A stretch of 64,000 nt of DNA, from contig JAOANR010000006.1 in NCBI GenBank assembly GCA_030278955.1, positions 60,317,528 through 60,381,527 of the forward strand. The letters run 5' to 3'. The position numbers and the translations under genes are program-made. This stretch comes from Hygrophila difformis. Lineage: Eukaryota; Streptophyta; Magnoliopsida; Lamiales; Acanthaceae. A model generated the notes under the pieces. That model saw nothing but the letters and a program-made list of their open reading frames with translations. It searched no databases and had not been told where the DNA came from. This document shows, piece by piece, positions 33,401-42,040 of the stretch. Each line of letters opens with the position of its first letter. Positions within the stretch are counted from its first letter, which is position 1.

Positions 33401-34818
33401 ACCGGGACTGGTGCAAACTGTCCAAACGGCCTATTCTGTTGGTTCACCTGTTGGAAGGGTCTCTGTGGGTACATCTGTTGTTGTGGATAAAATGGTTGTG
33501 GAGGACGAAACTGCTGCTGATTTGGTTGTTGTGGGTTCAGAAGATGTGCATTTTGTGCGTTCTGAGTATTACCATAGCTCAGATTCGGGTGTTTGTTTTG
33601 GAATCCGGTGTAGTTGCAGCTCTCATCTTGCTTTGGGGCTTCCTGAATTTGTGGACACTGATCATTGTGATGTGGCCCTGAGCAAATTCCGCACTGATAC
33701 ACAGGTTCCATTGGAGTAGGTTGAAGGATCATTACTGGTTGCTGTTGTTGTTGATGCTGAGCCTGTTGATTTGCTTGCTGAGCCAACTGTAGATCAGCAA
33801 TCTGCTTGGTGAGTGCTGCAAATTTCTCTTCATTTTTATCTGTATGGATGACAAGACTTTTTCTGGTAGGAGATGGTGGATCATCGTCCTGGAGGACTGC
33901 CCTGCTAGCTGTCATAGTATCTATTGTTGACCACGCTCTATCAAGTGGCATTTGAAGCAATTGTTCCCCTCCAGTGGCATTGATCATCATCTGCCAAGTG
34001 TGAGTGAGTCCGGTGAAGAAAATTTTCAATAGCCTTCTTTCAGTTATACCATGTTGTGGACATCTCTTGAGCATGTCAAAGAATCTGTCCCGGGCATCCT
34101 TAAGAGATTCCCCTTTTCTCATCTTGAAACTAGAGATCTTGTCTACCCATTCGTCAACCTTGCTTTCAGGAAAATACTTAAGTAGGAAATTCCTGACTAA
34201 TTCTGGCCATGTAGCCTTCTGTTGAGCATTTAATGAATCATACCATTCTTTAGCGGAGCCATCCAAAGAGAATGGAAACATAGCCAATTGAATGGTTTCC
34301 CTTGAAGCTCTTCCTTTCTTTACTGTCTTACTTAGTTCAACAAACTTCTTGAGATGTAAATGTGGATCTTCAGCACTCATTCCATAAAAAGCTCTAGAAG
34401 ATGCTAGGTTCAATATACCAGGTGGTATATCAACCTCCTCATCCGTCCCAGCCAAATATTGATCGACATTAGGTTGCCATGGTTGATATTGCTCTTCTTG
34501 AGGATTCGGAACAGGATTAGCAAAATTTGGTGGAAAATAGTGTTGATGAATAAATTGTGGTGCAGCAGCTCTTTGTGGTGCTTGAAAAGGTCCTCGAAGT
34601 GGAATGTTTTGCTGATTATCTGGTTGTCCATTTGGCAAGTTCCCAGGTCCGTCATTCTGTCCATTGTTAGCCATCCTTGTTATGGTTGAAAGATTTCCTT
34701 CTGCAAGATCTCTCTGTCTCCTTCTTGCACTTGCTCTGATCAGCCTTGCTGTTCTCTCAAGTTCACAATTAAAAGGAAGCAAAGGTGGTCTTGAAGATCG
34801 AGTTTTTCCCTCGCTCAT
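30481..34818 (-). CDS. Athila-lineage Ty3 retrotransposon gag-protease-RT-RNase H
   Basis: A frame of 1445 codons from ATG at 34818 (MSEGKTRSS) was chosen because upstream codons lack an ATG. In order: Retrotrans_gag core (AFYGMSAEDPHLHLKKF, DGSAKEWYDSL) near residues 140-300; a Gln-rich linker; a Cys-His knuckle CGICSGPHHNDQC near 380; aspartic protease with DLGSS and IILGRPF around 750-850; reverse transcriptase (SKWVSPTQVVPKKGG, YRRMPFGLCNAPATFQ, active site FMDDF) around 1090-1270; RNase H (CDGSENAVGAVL, TDHSALRYLFSK) to the end. The motif set and the tRNA-Asp priming site are typical of Athila. It ends in a premature TGA, so full Pol would need readthrough. Otherwise intact, implying a fairly young insertion. 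Confidence 0.93.
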   Translation of the reverse strand: MSEGKTRSSRPPLLPFNCELERTARLIRASARRRQRDLAEGNLSTITRMANNGQNDGPGNLPNGQPDNQQNIPLRGPFQAPQRAAAPQFIHQHYFPPNFANPVPNPQEEQYQPWQPNVDQYLAGTDEEVDIPPGILNLASSRAFYGMSAEDPHLHLKKFVELSKTVKKGRASRETIQLAMFPFSLDGSAKEWYDSLNAQQKATWPELVRNFLLKYFPESKVDEWVDKISSFKMRKGESLKDARDRFFDMLKRCPQHGITERRLLKIFFTGLTHTWQMMINATGGEQLLQMPLDRAWSTIDTMTASRAVLQDDDPPSPTRKSLVIHTDKNEEKFAALTKQIADLQLAQQANQQAQHQQQQQPVMILQPTPMEPVYQCGICSGPHHNDQCPQIQEAPKQDESCNYTGFQNKHPNLSYGNTQNAQNAHLLNPQQPNQQQFRPPQPFYPQQQMYPQRPFQQVNQQNRPFGQFAPVPVNFPQQPYPVAQDNTYSLKVENALKEFIVKQTETNNQLQASIKNVENSVTEMAKLLQEREKGKLPSSSETNPQCKAVTLRGGKEVVDPEFEKKRDRLLQQKKFKDVQTMEEDDHPEQRQILEDKGLEKNVSGYSFPKEKEGGNDNPNSTGNKKDSLDEHVPRIPYPGRLKNDLQEIKFKKFLEKIKAIEISIPLVEIIAEMPTYAKFLKELISGKRSAGEQHMVVLNQNCSLVLQQRIPPKLEDPGSFTLPLIINCKEAGRGLCDLGSSINVMPLAMARRLDLGKMRPVNMTLFFADQSSTRPEGIIEDVIVKTGGLCFPADFVIIDIDENVRVPIILGRPFLVTAGAMIDAKNGIVKLHVDNQEVTFDMMKMSTYPFNAFETNVAGKELEDSTMEGGNLFDYYNLFTTYVTENNLTPLTNAKDATFAYLCAVRFADPETGEIKDGSESEDMPSSEQSEDDIDKTDPSEEGSDLKMEVQTRSRLTPSIENPPELELKVLPEHLKYAFLADKKKLPVIISSKLSEEQEQALVGTLKNHIQAIAWTIADIKGISPHICMHRILMEDEYKPSRQPQRRLNPPMQEVVKKEVIKLLDAGIIYPISDSKWVSPTQVVPKKGGICIVTNEHGDEVATRPVTGWRVCIDYRKLNTATRKDHFPLPFIDQMLERLSGKPFYSFLDGYSGYNQIVIASEDHEKTTFTCPYGTFAYRRMPFGLCNAPATFQRCMMSIFSDFIEKCIEVFMDDFTVHGTDFEDSLKKLSKILQRCEDTNLVLNWEKCHFMVQEGIVLGHKVSRAGIEVDKAKVSVIANLPPPKKIKAVRSFLGHAGFYRRFIKDFSKIARPLCNLLHKDVTFSFDEDCLTAFKTLKEKLITAPIVQSPDWSLPFELMCDGSENAVGAVLGQHKEGKHHVIYYASHTLNDAQINYTTTEKEMYAVVFAFDKFRQYLIGAQTIVYTDHSALRYLFSKQEAKLRLIR

Positions 34819-34940
34819 AAACTGTTGAGGCTTCTCTGTGAACAAAATGAAAGAATTTGTGAATTCGTTATAATAAAAAGTAAATAATTACAATTAAACC
34901 AAGAATATCTACAGTTCTAAAATTCATAACGCTACACCCT

Positions 34941-34957
34941 CCCCGGCAACGGCGCCA
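34941..34957 (-). other. Primer-binding site, tRNA-Asp type
   Basis: Minus strand TGGCGCCGTTGCCGGGG, the priming site used by Athila/Tat elements (complementary to the 3' end of tRNA-Asp). It follows a TTCA end at 34958, which marks the 3' end of the 5' LTR. Confidence 0.93.
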
Positions 34958-36500
34958 TGAAGCTTTGAGGTAAAACCCCGATGCAATGCCCCCCGACAGC
35001 CTTTACACTATAATTCCTATAGGGCTGTTAAAAAGCCTGCCTAGTTTTTCCTACCGAAAGCGCACGGTATCAAGCTGCAATATTTATTTTAATTGTCGGG
35101 ATCGTTCAAAAGAGAGTTACACGATAGAAGTGTCTTGATAGAATTATTAGCTTTTAGAATCTGTCTTTATTCTTGATTTAAGGATGTTGTAATGATGATT
35201 ACCTAAGAATACTACTGAAATGTAAATGCTTAAAGCTGTAAATGTAGTAAAGAAAACAATTAAAATGATGTAGAACATTATGGTCTTATTCACGTGTTTA
35301 AGATGTTACAGACCAAATCAAATGAAATAAGAATATGATGAGATTATCATACTTCATTGGCTAGAACATAATAAAAGTTCATTGAGATAGAAAAATCCTT
35401 TACACAACTTAATCAATTCTTCATGTCTTCAATCACTTCCCAAGACAGGTACTTATGATTCAGTGTCATGACATTCTAAGCTCTGAAATCATGGAATATT
35501 GTCATCACAGAATGATCTGTCAGACTCTTTCTGTGATAAAAGCTTTCAGAATTGTCACTTAATCTTTTCCTTTCAGACTCAGATTAAGCCTTTGACAACT
35601 CGAGGTCACTTCTAAATCATACTATATTCGTCCGAACTTGAAGTTGTTCTTTTTATTACCCTGATCAAACTGATCTTATGATCCTGTATTGGATGTCCTC
35701 TACAAAAAAAATGAAAAAAAGCTAATATTTAAATCTATCATCCAATGTTTTCATAAGACTTATTTCTTCAGAGTAATTCCCGCAAGTATTCATAAGGAAT
35801 AATAGTCTTGTAAGTATATCAAGATGAAATTGCTATTCAAATTCCTTGACTTATCCAGACTACTCAGATTTGTATAAACGATTTAGCTCGAGAAATCTCT
35901 GTAAACAGTTCCAAATATCCGTGATTTGACTCAGGATTAGTAGACTGAAGAGAAATGTTTAATCTCCTACTCATAGCATATAGTGATAACTATAATACCA
36001 TGAACCCCGGAAATTAATCTTCCTGATATTCTACTAATTTTTAGGACAAAAGATGGTTCTTGAAACATCTTTCCCTTTTAAACGACAGGTACTAAATGCC
36101 CAACTGAAGAACAAGTTTGTTCTTTATCAGTCCTGAGTAAATAATGATTGAGAAAACCTATATCATCATCTCTCTCAGCGTACCAGTGTAAAATAGTAAT
36201 ACGTATTGCACATATGAATTGTAAATTTGTAATCATGAAGCAAGATTACTCATCATATACTGGGAAATATCCCAAAATATTATATGTATATGTAGTATTA
36301 TATGTATAAAGAGACGTTGAGGGTTCTGAATCCTCTTAATCAAAATGCAAGGATGCTTCCAAAATATACATTGGAAACTAGACAGAATTAGGAAATAACT
36401 TTCCCAAGAAAAAGAATTTGAGAAATAACTCTGCAAAATAAGTGTCCAAAATAGCTTGCAGTAACTATTTTGGGTTTCAAACTATGAACATTCCAATTTT

Positions 36501-38096
36501 CCGCACGCTATGTCTGTACAGCGTGGAGGGAGCTAATATTCAAAGAATGTTCCCCAGATTTTGTTTATACAAAGAATTGAATGCCTCGCGATAGTTTCTG
36601 TAAGAATGCGGCGAGGTACTCAATTCCTACTTATAGATAGGGGTTATATACGTATAAGGAGTAAAAGTGAATGATTGATACCCTATAAAATGGATATCAA
36701 GTCTATTGCTGTTATAGATTGATCCTCTCGCTTTGTAAGATTGACATCGCATGAGTATTTGAATAGCCTTTGTCATAATAGATCTATCTGGATATTTCCT
36801 CGCGTCATCTTTTAGGATGAAGCGAGGGGATATCCTTATTCGAAGTAAATGATCAGAATTTATAACTGCCATAACTACCTTTTGGAATTTCTGTTTAGAA
36901 AATTATGAACATAGAATCTTTTGCATCCAAGTTCATGAACTCAAAGCTATTGATTCTCAAAGATTATCAAGCGATGATTAACACTGCATGGGTCTCTAGG
37001 AACCTTTTAGAGTTCTGAACATTAAACCTTATGATTCTCATCTATAAACATAACATTGACAGAAAATCGAGTAAATTCATAATTCTGCCAGATCATACCT
37101 AACTCGGTTACAATATCCAAATTTCTTACGTAATTGGAACGAACAATTTGCGCATTAAAAATGTGGAAGTGTTATGATCTTCGAAAATCGAATTAAAGAT
37201 ATGATGCAAAATTCAGATTGAATGATGAAATTGAGGTTTATACTCTGCTGAATCAGAATTACGAAATGGAAATAGAAACCAGAAAGATAAGAAATTCACA
37301 ATCTGATAACCGATCATTCTTCCTGTATCTCAAATAACAAAGAATTAAAAACGAATACACCTGGAAATCTGATTGCAATCAGAATAATGCAAAGATGAGC
37401 GAACGAGTCGGAGTTTAGATGATGATCATCATGATGGATGAACAAGCGATCCGAAAGCAACTCTCCTCCCAGGGTATCCTCTAGCTAATCTAACAACTAA
37501 TCTTAAAGAAATCTACTGCGAAATTGAATTACAGTTCTACGAAAACCAATTACAAATCTGAAGAACATCAAAGTAAATTGCAGAGAAAATTAAATCCTAA
37601 CCTACCTACTAAATTCTAAAAAGTGGACTGGAGAGTAAAATCGAGCTATTCTCTTCAATCTCCCGCCTGCTGAGCTGATTCCCCAAGGGTCTTATTTATA
37701 GATGGGTGTTGTAACTGCTTCTGCCTTGGATGATAACCGCTCGCATCAGAATAGCTCTCCTCTCGCTTTGTCCAGTTCCTTCAAAGCGAGAGTCAGAAAT
37801 GTAATCATCTTTCTTGACGAGGCGAGGTCTCACAGTTTCTCCAAGGAATCTGCTTCTCGCCATGACGGATAAAACTTCTGTCTTGCACAGACTTCCTTTC
37901 CTCGCGATGTCAAACAATCATCGCGTGGACTTCAGCATCTGCACATTTTCCTTAAATCTTTTCCTGATTTCGGAAACAAGCCCTCGCACCATTCCTTTTC
38001 TTTCCTCGCTATGTCCTTTCCACTTCCTGCTGTTTTCCAGCTTAACTTCCTTCTGCATGACAAAGCGTGGATCAGTTCAATGGAAACACCGCGTGC
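36501..38096. repeat. Hairpin family in the LTR-like region
   Basis: Repeated inverted repeats: 36501-36528 (CACGCTATGT...ACAGCGTGG), 36584-36616 (CCTCGCGATAG...GCGGCGAGG), 36724-36754 (CTCTCGCTTTGT...ATCGCATGAG), 36798-36829 (CCTCGCGTCATC...GATGAAGCGAGG), 37760-37792 (CTCTCGCTTTG...CAAAGCGAGAG), 37900-37928 (CCTCGCGATGT...CATCGCGTGG), with weaker half-sites at 37981-38015 and 38059-38098. All share a CTCGCnnTGT arm. The same design occurs at 28.51-28.79 kb. Confidence 0.8.
37691..37701 (-). promoter_or_regulatory. TATA-like box in the LTR-like region
   Basis: CTATAAATAAG on the minus strand, about 60 bp downstream of the 37760-37792 hairpin. It is the likely LTR core promoter. A second TATA-like cluster at 36629-36652 lies about 70 bp downstream of the 36724 hairpin. 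Confidence 0.55.
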
Positions 38097-38248
38097 GAGT
38101 CTTACAAAGAAAACTCAGAATTTCAAGCCATTTTCCATGTATTTCCAACTTCTGTGCAATCTTAATTCTTCTTCCATTTTTTTCTAATCCTTTATGATTA
38201 TTCATCAAAAATCAATGGAATTAAGAGCAAAAGATCATCATTAAGACA

Positions 38249-38554
38249 CTAAATTGGACGCAAATGACAGTCACAAAAGATTGTCATCAGAATTGCAAAC
38301 TCACCTGCACTTACCTTGTAGATGATGTTATGTCTTCTCAAGTTGAGTCCCATCTGGTTAAGAACTCGTCCAATCCCGCCAATTTTGAATCTGTCATATG
38401 GGCTGAGGTTGGAATCTTGTCGCATTATTCTTTCCATGGTTCGATTCGAGATCGTCATCCTTGAAAAGAATCCAGACAGGTTTTCAGTGGTCTGAATCCT
38501 GTCTTCTTCAGTCAGATTCGGTTGAAGATCCATCTGAATATGAGTCCGAGTCAC
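38249..38554 (-). pseudogene. Endogenous pararetrovirus: movement-protein-like fragment
   Basis: A 101-codon frame lies downstream, in viral sense, of the capsid-like region. It resembles the start of a Caulimoviridae movement protein, with an R-H-N-I-I-Y-K-V segment like the conserved YKV region near the start of that domain. It loses similarity near 38290, where the LTR-like region starts, so most of the domain is missing. It is not in frame with the preceding knuckle region. This is a truncated genomic relic that cannot encode a working protein. Confidence 0.45.
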
Positions 38555-39021
38555 TTCTTAATTCTTCCTCGTAGATGCTTTCATCCGAGGGGATGTCCTC
38601 AAACTGATAGACTGGTACCAGCTTTCCATTGTAGACTGCTTCCACGATATCCTCCGTGGCTTCGTACATTCGTACCTCACGATTCTGAGGGCAATCGGGT
38701 GATATATGACCTCTGGCTCCACACTTCCAACAGTTGCAGTCCTTGAAACTTTCGTTGGCTCGGGTATGGGCTCGTCTGAATGTTCTCTTGGACGTCGTTC
38801 TCCCCGTGCTCCTTGCTGCTGAGCTAGTTGAACATTGGGATGAACTCTTCGTCGTTCCCGTTCTTTGTCCAGTTTTGTATGATCTGGCCTTGCTCTTGGA
38901 CCACCATGCTCTTCTTCTTCGGAATGGAGGTCTTCTGAAACTCCTACTGTATGAGCTTCGACTCTTCTTCTTTTTCCTCTTTTCTCCTGATTCTCCTATA
39001 ATTGTTGGAAAATCGTTATTT
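38555..39021 (-). pseudogene. Endogenous pararetrovirus: basic region and Cys-His knuckle
   Basis: This continues the capsid-like ORF in another frame after its stop at 39022. The viral-sense order is a highly basic Lys/Arg/Ser segment, then one CX2CX4HX4C knuckle (at about 38692-38735) and an acidic tail with a stop. This is the usual C-terminal layout of Caulimoviridae capsid proteins (nucleic-acid binding, then Cys motif). The frame change close to 39022 separates it from the capsid core. Confidence 0.55.
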
Positions 39022-39957
39022 TCACAGCAAAGAGGAGTTCTTTCTTATTTTACCTCTTAGTCTCTTGATGTTCTTTTGGGCTGCTGCCTGTTGACACCAT
39101 TCTCTGAGCTTATCCTTTAAGAAGGACATTCTTCGAGCTATTGAGTCCACTGTACCAGGGGGTACTGTGTATGATTGGATCAACATTTCTCTCCATGGGC
39201 TGCAGATCTTTGCAAAGAACATGGGACATGCTACTTCAGCTGTCATTTTACTCCGAAAATAGTATTTACGAAACCAGTAGATATATTCGTCTACTGCGCA
39301 AATACTTCTTAACTCCATACCCAACAGTGCTTGGGTATAGACTTTGATTTTTTCTGTTCTATGTTCTTCAAAATAACCATCTCCTACAAAATGGGTTTTG
39401 AATAAGAAGCCAAACCTTTCGCAGATTGTGCTTTTGGATTCTCCTTCGAGTATTTGCTCCTTTAAAGCAGCCGTGGAGTTTTTCCAGCCCAGCTTCGCCG
39501 ATCCTTCGAGACTTAGCTCTATTAATCGGACAAAGTTTTCTTTATCGAGATCCAGGGTGGTTGCTGCAATCTTCATTGAAGCTACCCATTCGTCGATCAG
39601 GTCTTCGATGTTTCGGAAGTCTATAACGTCGAGGTTCAGTGTTATGCCATATAGATTTAATGGTTGTAACATCGTCTTGGCCCACGGTGTGGATTCTGGT
39701 GCTCTACTTGGGTTCCGTCCTGGGTTTCGTCTTGCATTGAGATTCACCTCAGGATACCTATTCATGTGGAAGTCTGTACTTTCTCTCATTGGGACATCAG
39801 GCGGTCCATCGTGGGTCACGTTGGATCCTGATTCCTCCGCATAACCCAATTGAAGAACTTCATTGGGTTTTACATTAACGAGATCCATAATCCCAAGTTG
39901 GGAAAATGATTCTACTAATTCTTGTAGATCTGATAGATCTGCCCTGGAAACATTCAT
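39022..39957 (-). pseudogene. Endogenous pararetrovirus: capsid-like ORF
   Basis: A 311-codon frame. The N-terminal third is acidic, then Asn/Arg/Pro-rich. The C-terminal two thirds fit a Caulimoviridae capsid core, with the typical helical stretch ending just before the basic region. Its ATG overlaps the stop of the preceding ORF as ATGA, an arrangement common in pararetroviruses that reinitiate translation. It is cut off from its basic/Cys-His tail by a frame break at 39022. A solendovirus- or cavemovirus-like affinity is suggested by the order capsid then movement-protein-like, but this is tentative. An LTR-retroelement gag is the main alternative. Confidence 0.55.
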
Positions 39958-40337
39958 TCGACTGTTTTCAGGAGATCGATCATAAGCTCTTCTTGTGATT
40001 TCTGCTTTGGAACCATAGTTGCTTTACCCTTTTGATGTAAAGTTAGTACTGGTCCGAATGCATCTCTAATATTGGCTTGGTTATCCTTGGAAGATCCAGG
40101 AATATTTTTCTGCCTTTTCTTGATATCCGAAATGTCAAATTTCAGATTCAAAATCTCTTTCTTTAGATCTTGAAATAATTTCAAGATCTCCTCTATTGAC
40201 TGATTCAAGTTATCTATTTTTCCAGGTATAATTAATACCCGGTTACCATAATCTTGAATCGTTTTTTGGATTTCCCTTAAGTCCTGTGAGAACTTAGAGC
40301 TATCCGGATCAATTTCTTTCCAATCCGTTCCTCTCAT
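39954..40337 (-). pseudogene. Endogenous pararetrovirus: small coiled-coil ORF
   Basis: A 127-codon frame starts about 210 nt downstream (viral sense) of the tRNA-Met priming site. It has heptad-like Ile/Leu spacing through its middle and a basic linker, like the small coiled-coil proteins encoded ahead of the capsid in several Caulimoviridae. It overlaps the next ORF by four bases (ATGA). No catalytic motif. Confidence 0.5.
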
Positions 40338-40544
40338 TTTTAGGAAAGAAACTGATTTTGATAATATCTTGTCCCATGGACAAGTTCAAGAAATTCCTTT
40401 GGAATTTTCTATTTTTTATTTCCAAAATTTGGAAATAACTCGTATGTTTCAAATTAAATGAATCCATTAAATAATTAAATCTTCTCCATTAAGAAATAAA
40501 ATATTATAAATAATATAATTAATATGTTATTCAATAAAACCTAG

Positions 40545-40556
40545 GCTCTGATACCA
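40545..40556 (-). other. Primer-binding site, initiator tRNA-Met type
   Basis: Minus strand TGGTATCAGAGC, fully complementary to the tRNA-Met 3' end. It is the minus-strand priming site of Caulimoviridae and of many LTR retrotransposons. It lies ahead of the small ORF at 40337 in the right orientation and marks the start of the viral map. Confidence 0.8.
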
Positions 40557-42040
40557 ATTTTCAAGCGCATTGGGTGTCATTTATATAGTGAAAACTTAAG
40601 TATATTGACAAAGGACTAAAGTAAATAAAGTCGAACTTTCTTGGGGTTTTAATGAAAGAAATGAAAAGTTGTTGGGAATTAATTAATTTTCAAATTGGTC
40701 CTTATGGCTTAATTTCATTCAACATGTGTTTGTAATGGTCTAATTCTGGAAATTCAACTTATAATGGCCTAAAAGTGGAATAGACTCCTTGTAATGGCCC
40801 TTTTTATTACTTTCCCCTAAAAAATAAAACTACAAGAAATAATAAATTTTGTAGTATACTATAACCGATTAGTGCATATGTTTGTTGTCGTACAATTTAG
40901 TTCGTGTATAAATCATTATTACTACATTAGTAAATTGTAAAATAAACTTGAGATGTGGATGTGTCAAATGTAGAGTGTCAATTTCAAGTTTCGGATCGTG
41001 TTTTGTATCAGGTTGGTCAGGTCGTGTTTCGTGTTTGTATCAGGCTGATCAGGTCGTGTTTCACGTTTCACAGGTTCGGGTCGTGTTCGTATCGGGTATT
41101 GAGTAAAGGTATAATACAAAATCTGTAATCCGAAGCACGTCCCGAAACCCGAAATGAACCTGAAACACCAAACTCGAACAAGACCTGAAAATTTTTAGGT
41201 CGGAATTTGTGTCGACCTGATTAGAGAAACTAAAAAAAGATTAAACCCAAAACTGCAATATTTTCGAGTTAGTCGGGTTTGTATTTTCGAATCGTGTCAA
41301 AAATTAATAGCCCTAGTCATGTGTGTTCAGGTTCAACTAGGAAAAGGATGTAGATAATAATAATAGATAAATACTACTAATAATTTAAAGTAGTATGAGT
41401 AGGAACCAACCATTACATTGCATTCTACTTTTATTAGTGTGCGTGCATAGCATATAGTACTATTTTTACTACATCAGTCATCGCCACTATGAAAATGAAA
41501 ATGGTGAAATTTCATATAGCAGTAAATGGTTTAATCAGATTTTTGCGAGGCACGCGTCCATCTCATGGCCCATTAACGAGTGTTCAACATGGGTATGGGT
41601 AGAGCTGCTAATCCCCATTAATGACTAGCATGAAGAGTAGTAGTACTTAAAATACAGGCATAGTAACACGACGTTACCCAGTCAGTAATAATTTTGAACC
41701 CCGAAGGCGAAGGCGAAGGCTCCCATGAGAATGATTATCATCTTAGTGACAAATTTACCATCTCATCTCACTAATTATACTATAAGGTGAAAAAAAAAAA
41801 AAAACCCACAGCTTTTTAAATAATGCATATCATTGATTGAGACCAAACATCAAATTCCTCCAGAGAGAAATTATTTTAGCAACAAAAAGAGCAAACAAAT
41901 ACTAAGTGAGTCACCACAACCACAATATTCAACCTGCTCTTCACTAAGTTCAAAAGCCGCCACAGACTAGTGTTGAGCCTAACCTCGATGTCATGATGCT
42001 GCCGCCTGCTGCTATATAGTAGCCTTAAGTTGTGTCACAT
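40557..42040. other. Intergenic, AT-rich, with a possible TIR element
   Basis: No gene. At about 40970-41325 there is a block rich in GTCGTGTT and CGGGT words, with a roughly 32-bp tandem duplication (GTATCAGG...TCGTGTTT at about 41010-41075). It ends in GTGTCAAAAATTAATAGCCC, a terminus reminiscent of common plant hAT-type MITEs. Its left end may be GAGTGTCAATTTC near 40973. No target duplication could be fixed. Confidence 0.4.

Larger units (their letters stand above)
34958..38290 (-). mobile_element. LTR-like region of the Athila element (outer edge uncertain)
   Basis: This non-coding block lies directly upstream (minus strand) of the priming site. The inner end, ...CTTCA at 34958, is well fixed. 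The outer end is placed near 38290 because pararetrovirus-like coding sequence begins there and the junction reads TGATGACA. A span of 3.3 kb is long for Athila, and two TATA-like sites (near 37695 and 36630-36650) are present, so it may be two nested LTRs or an LTR plus other DNA. No second copy (3' LTR) was found in the window. Confidence 0.6.
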
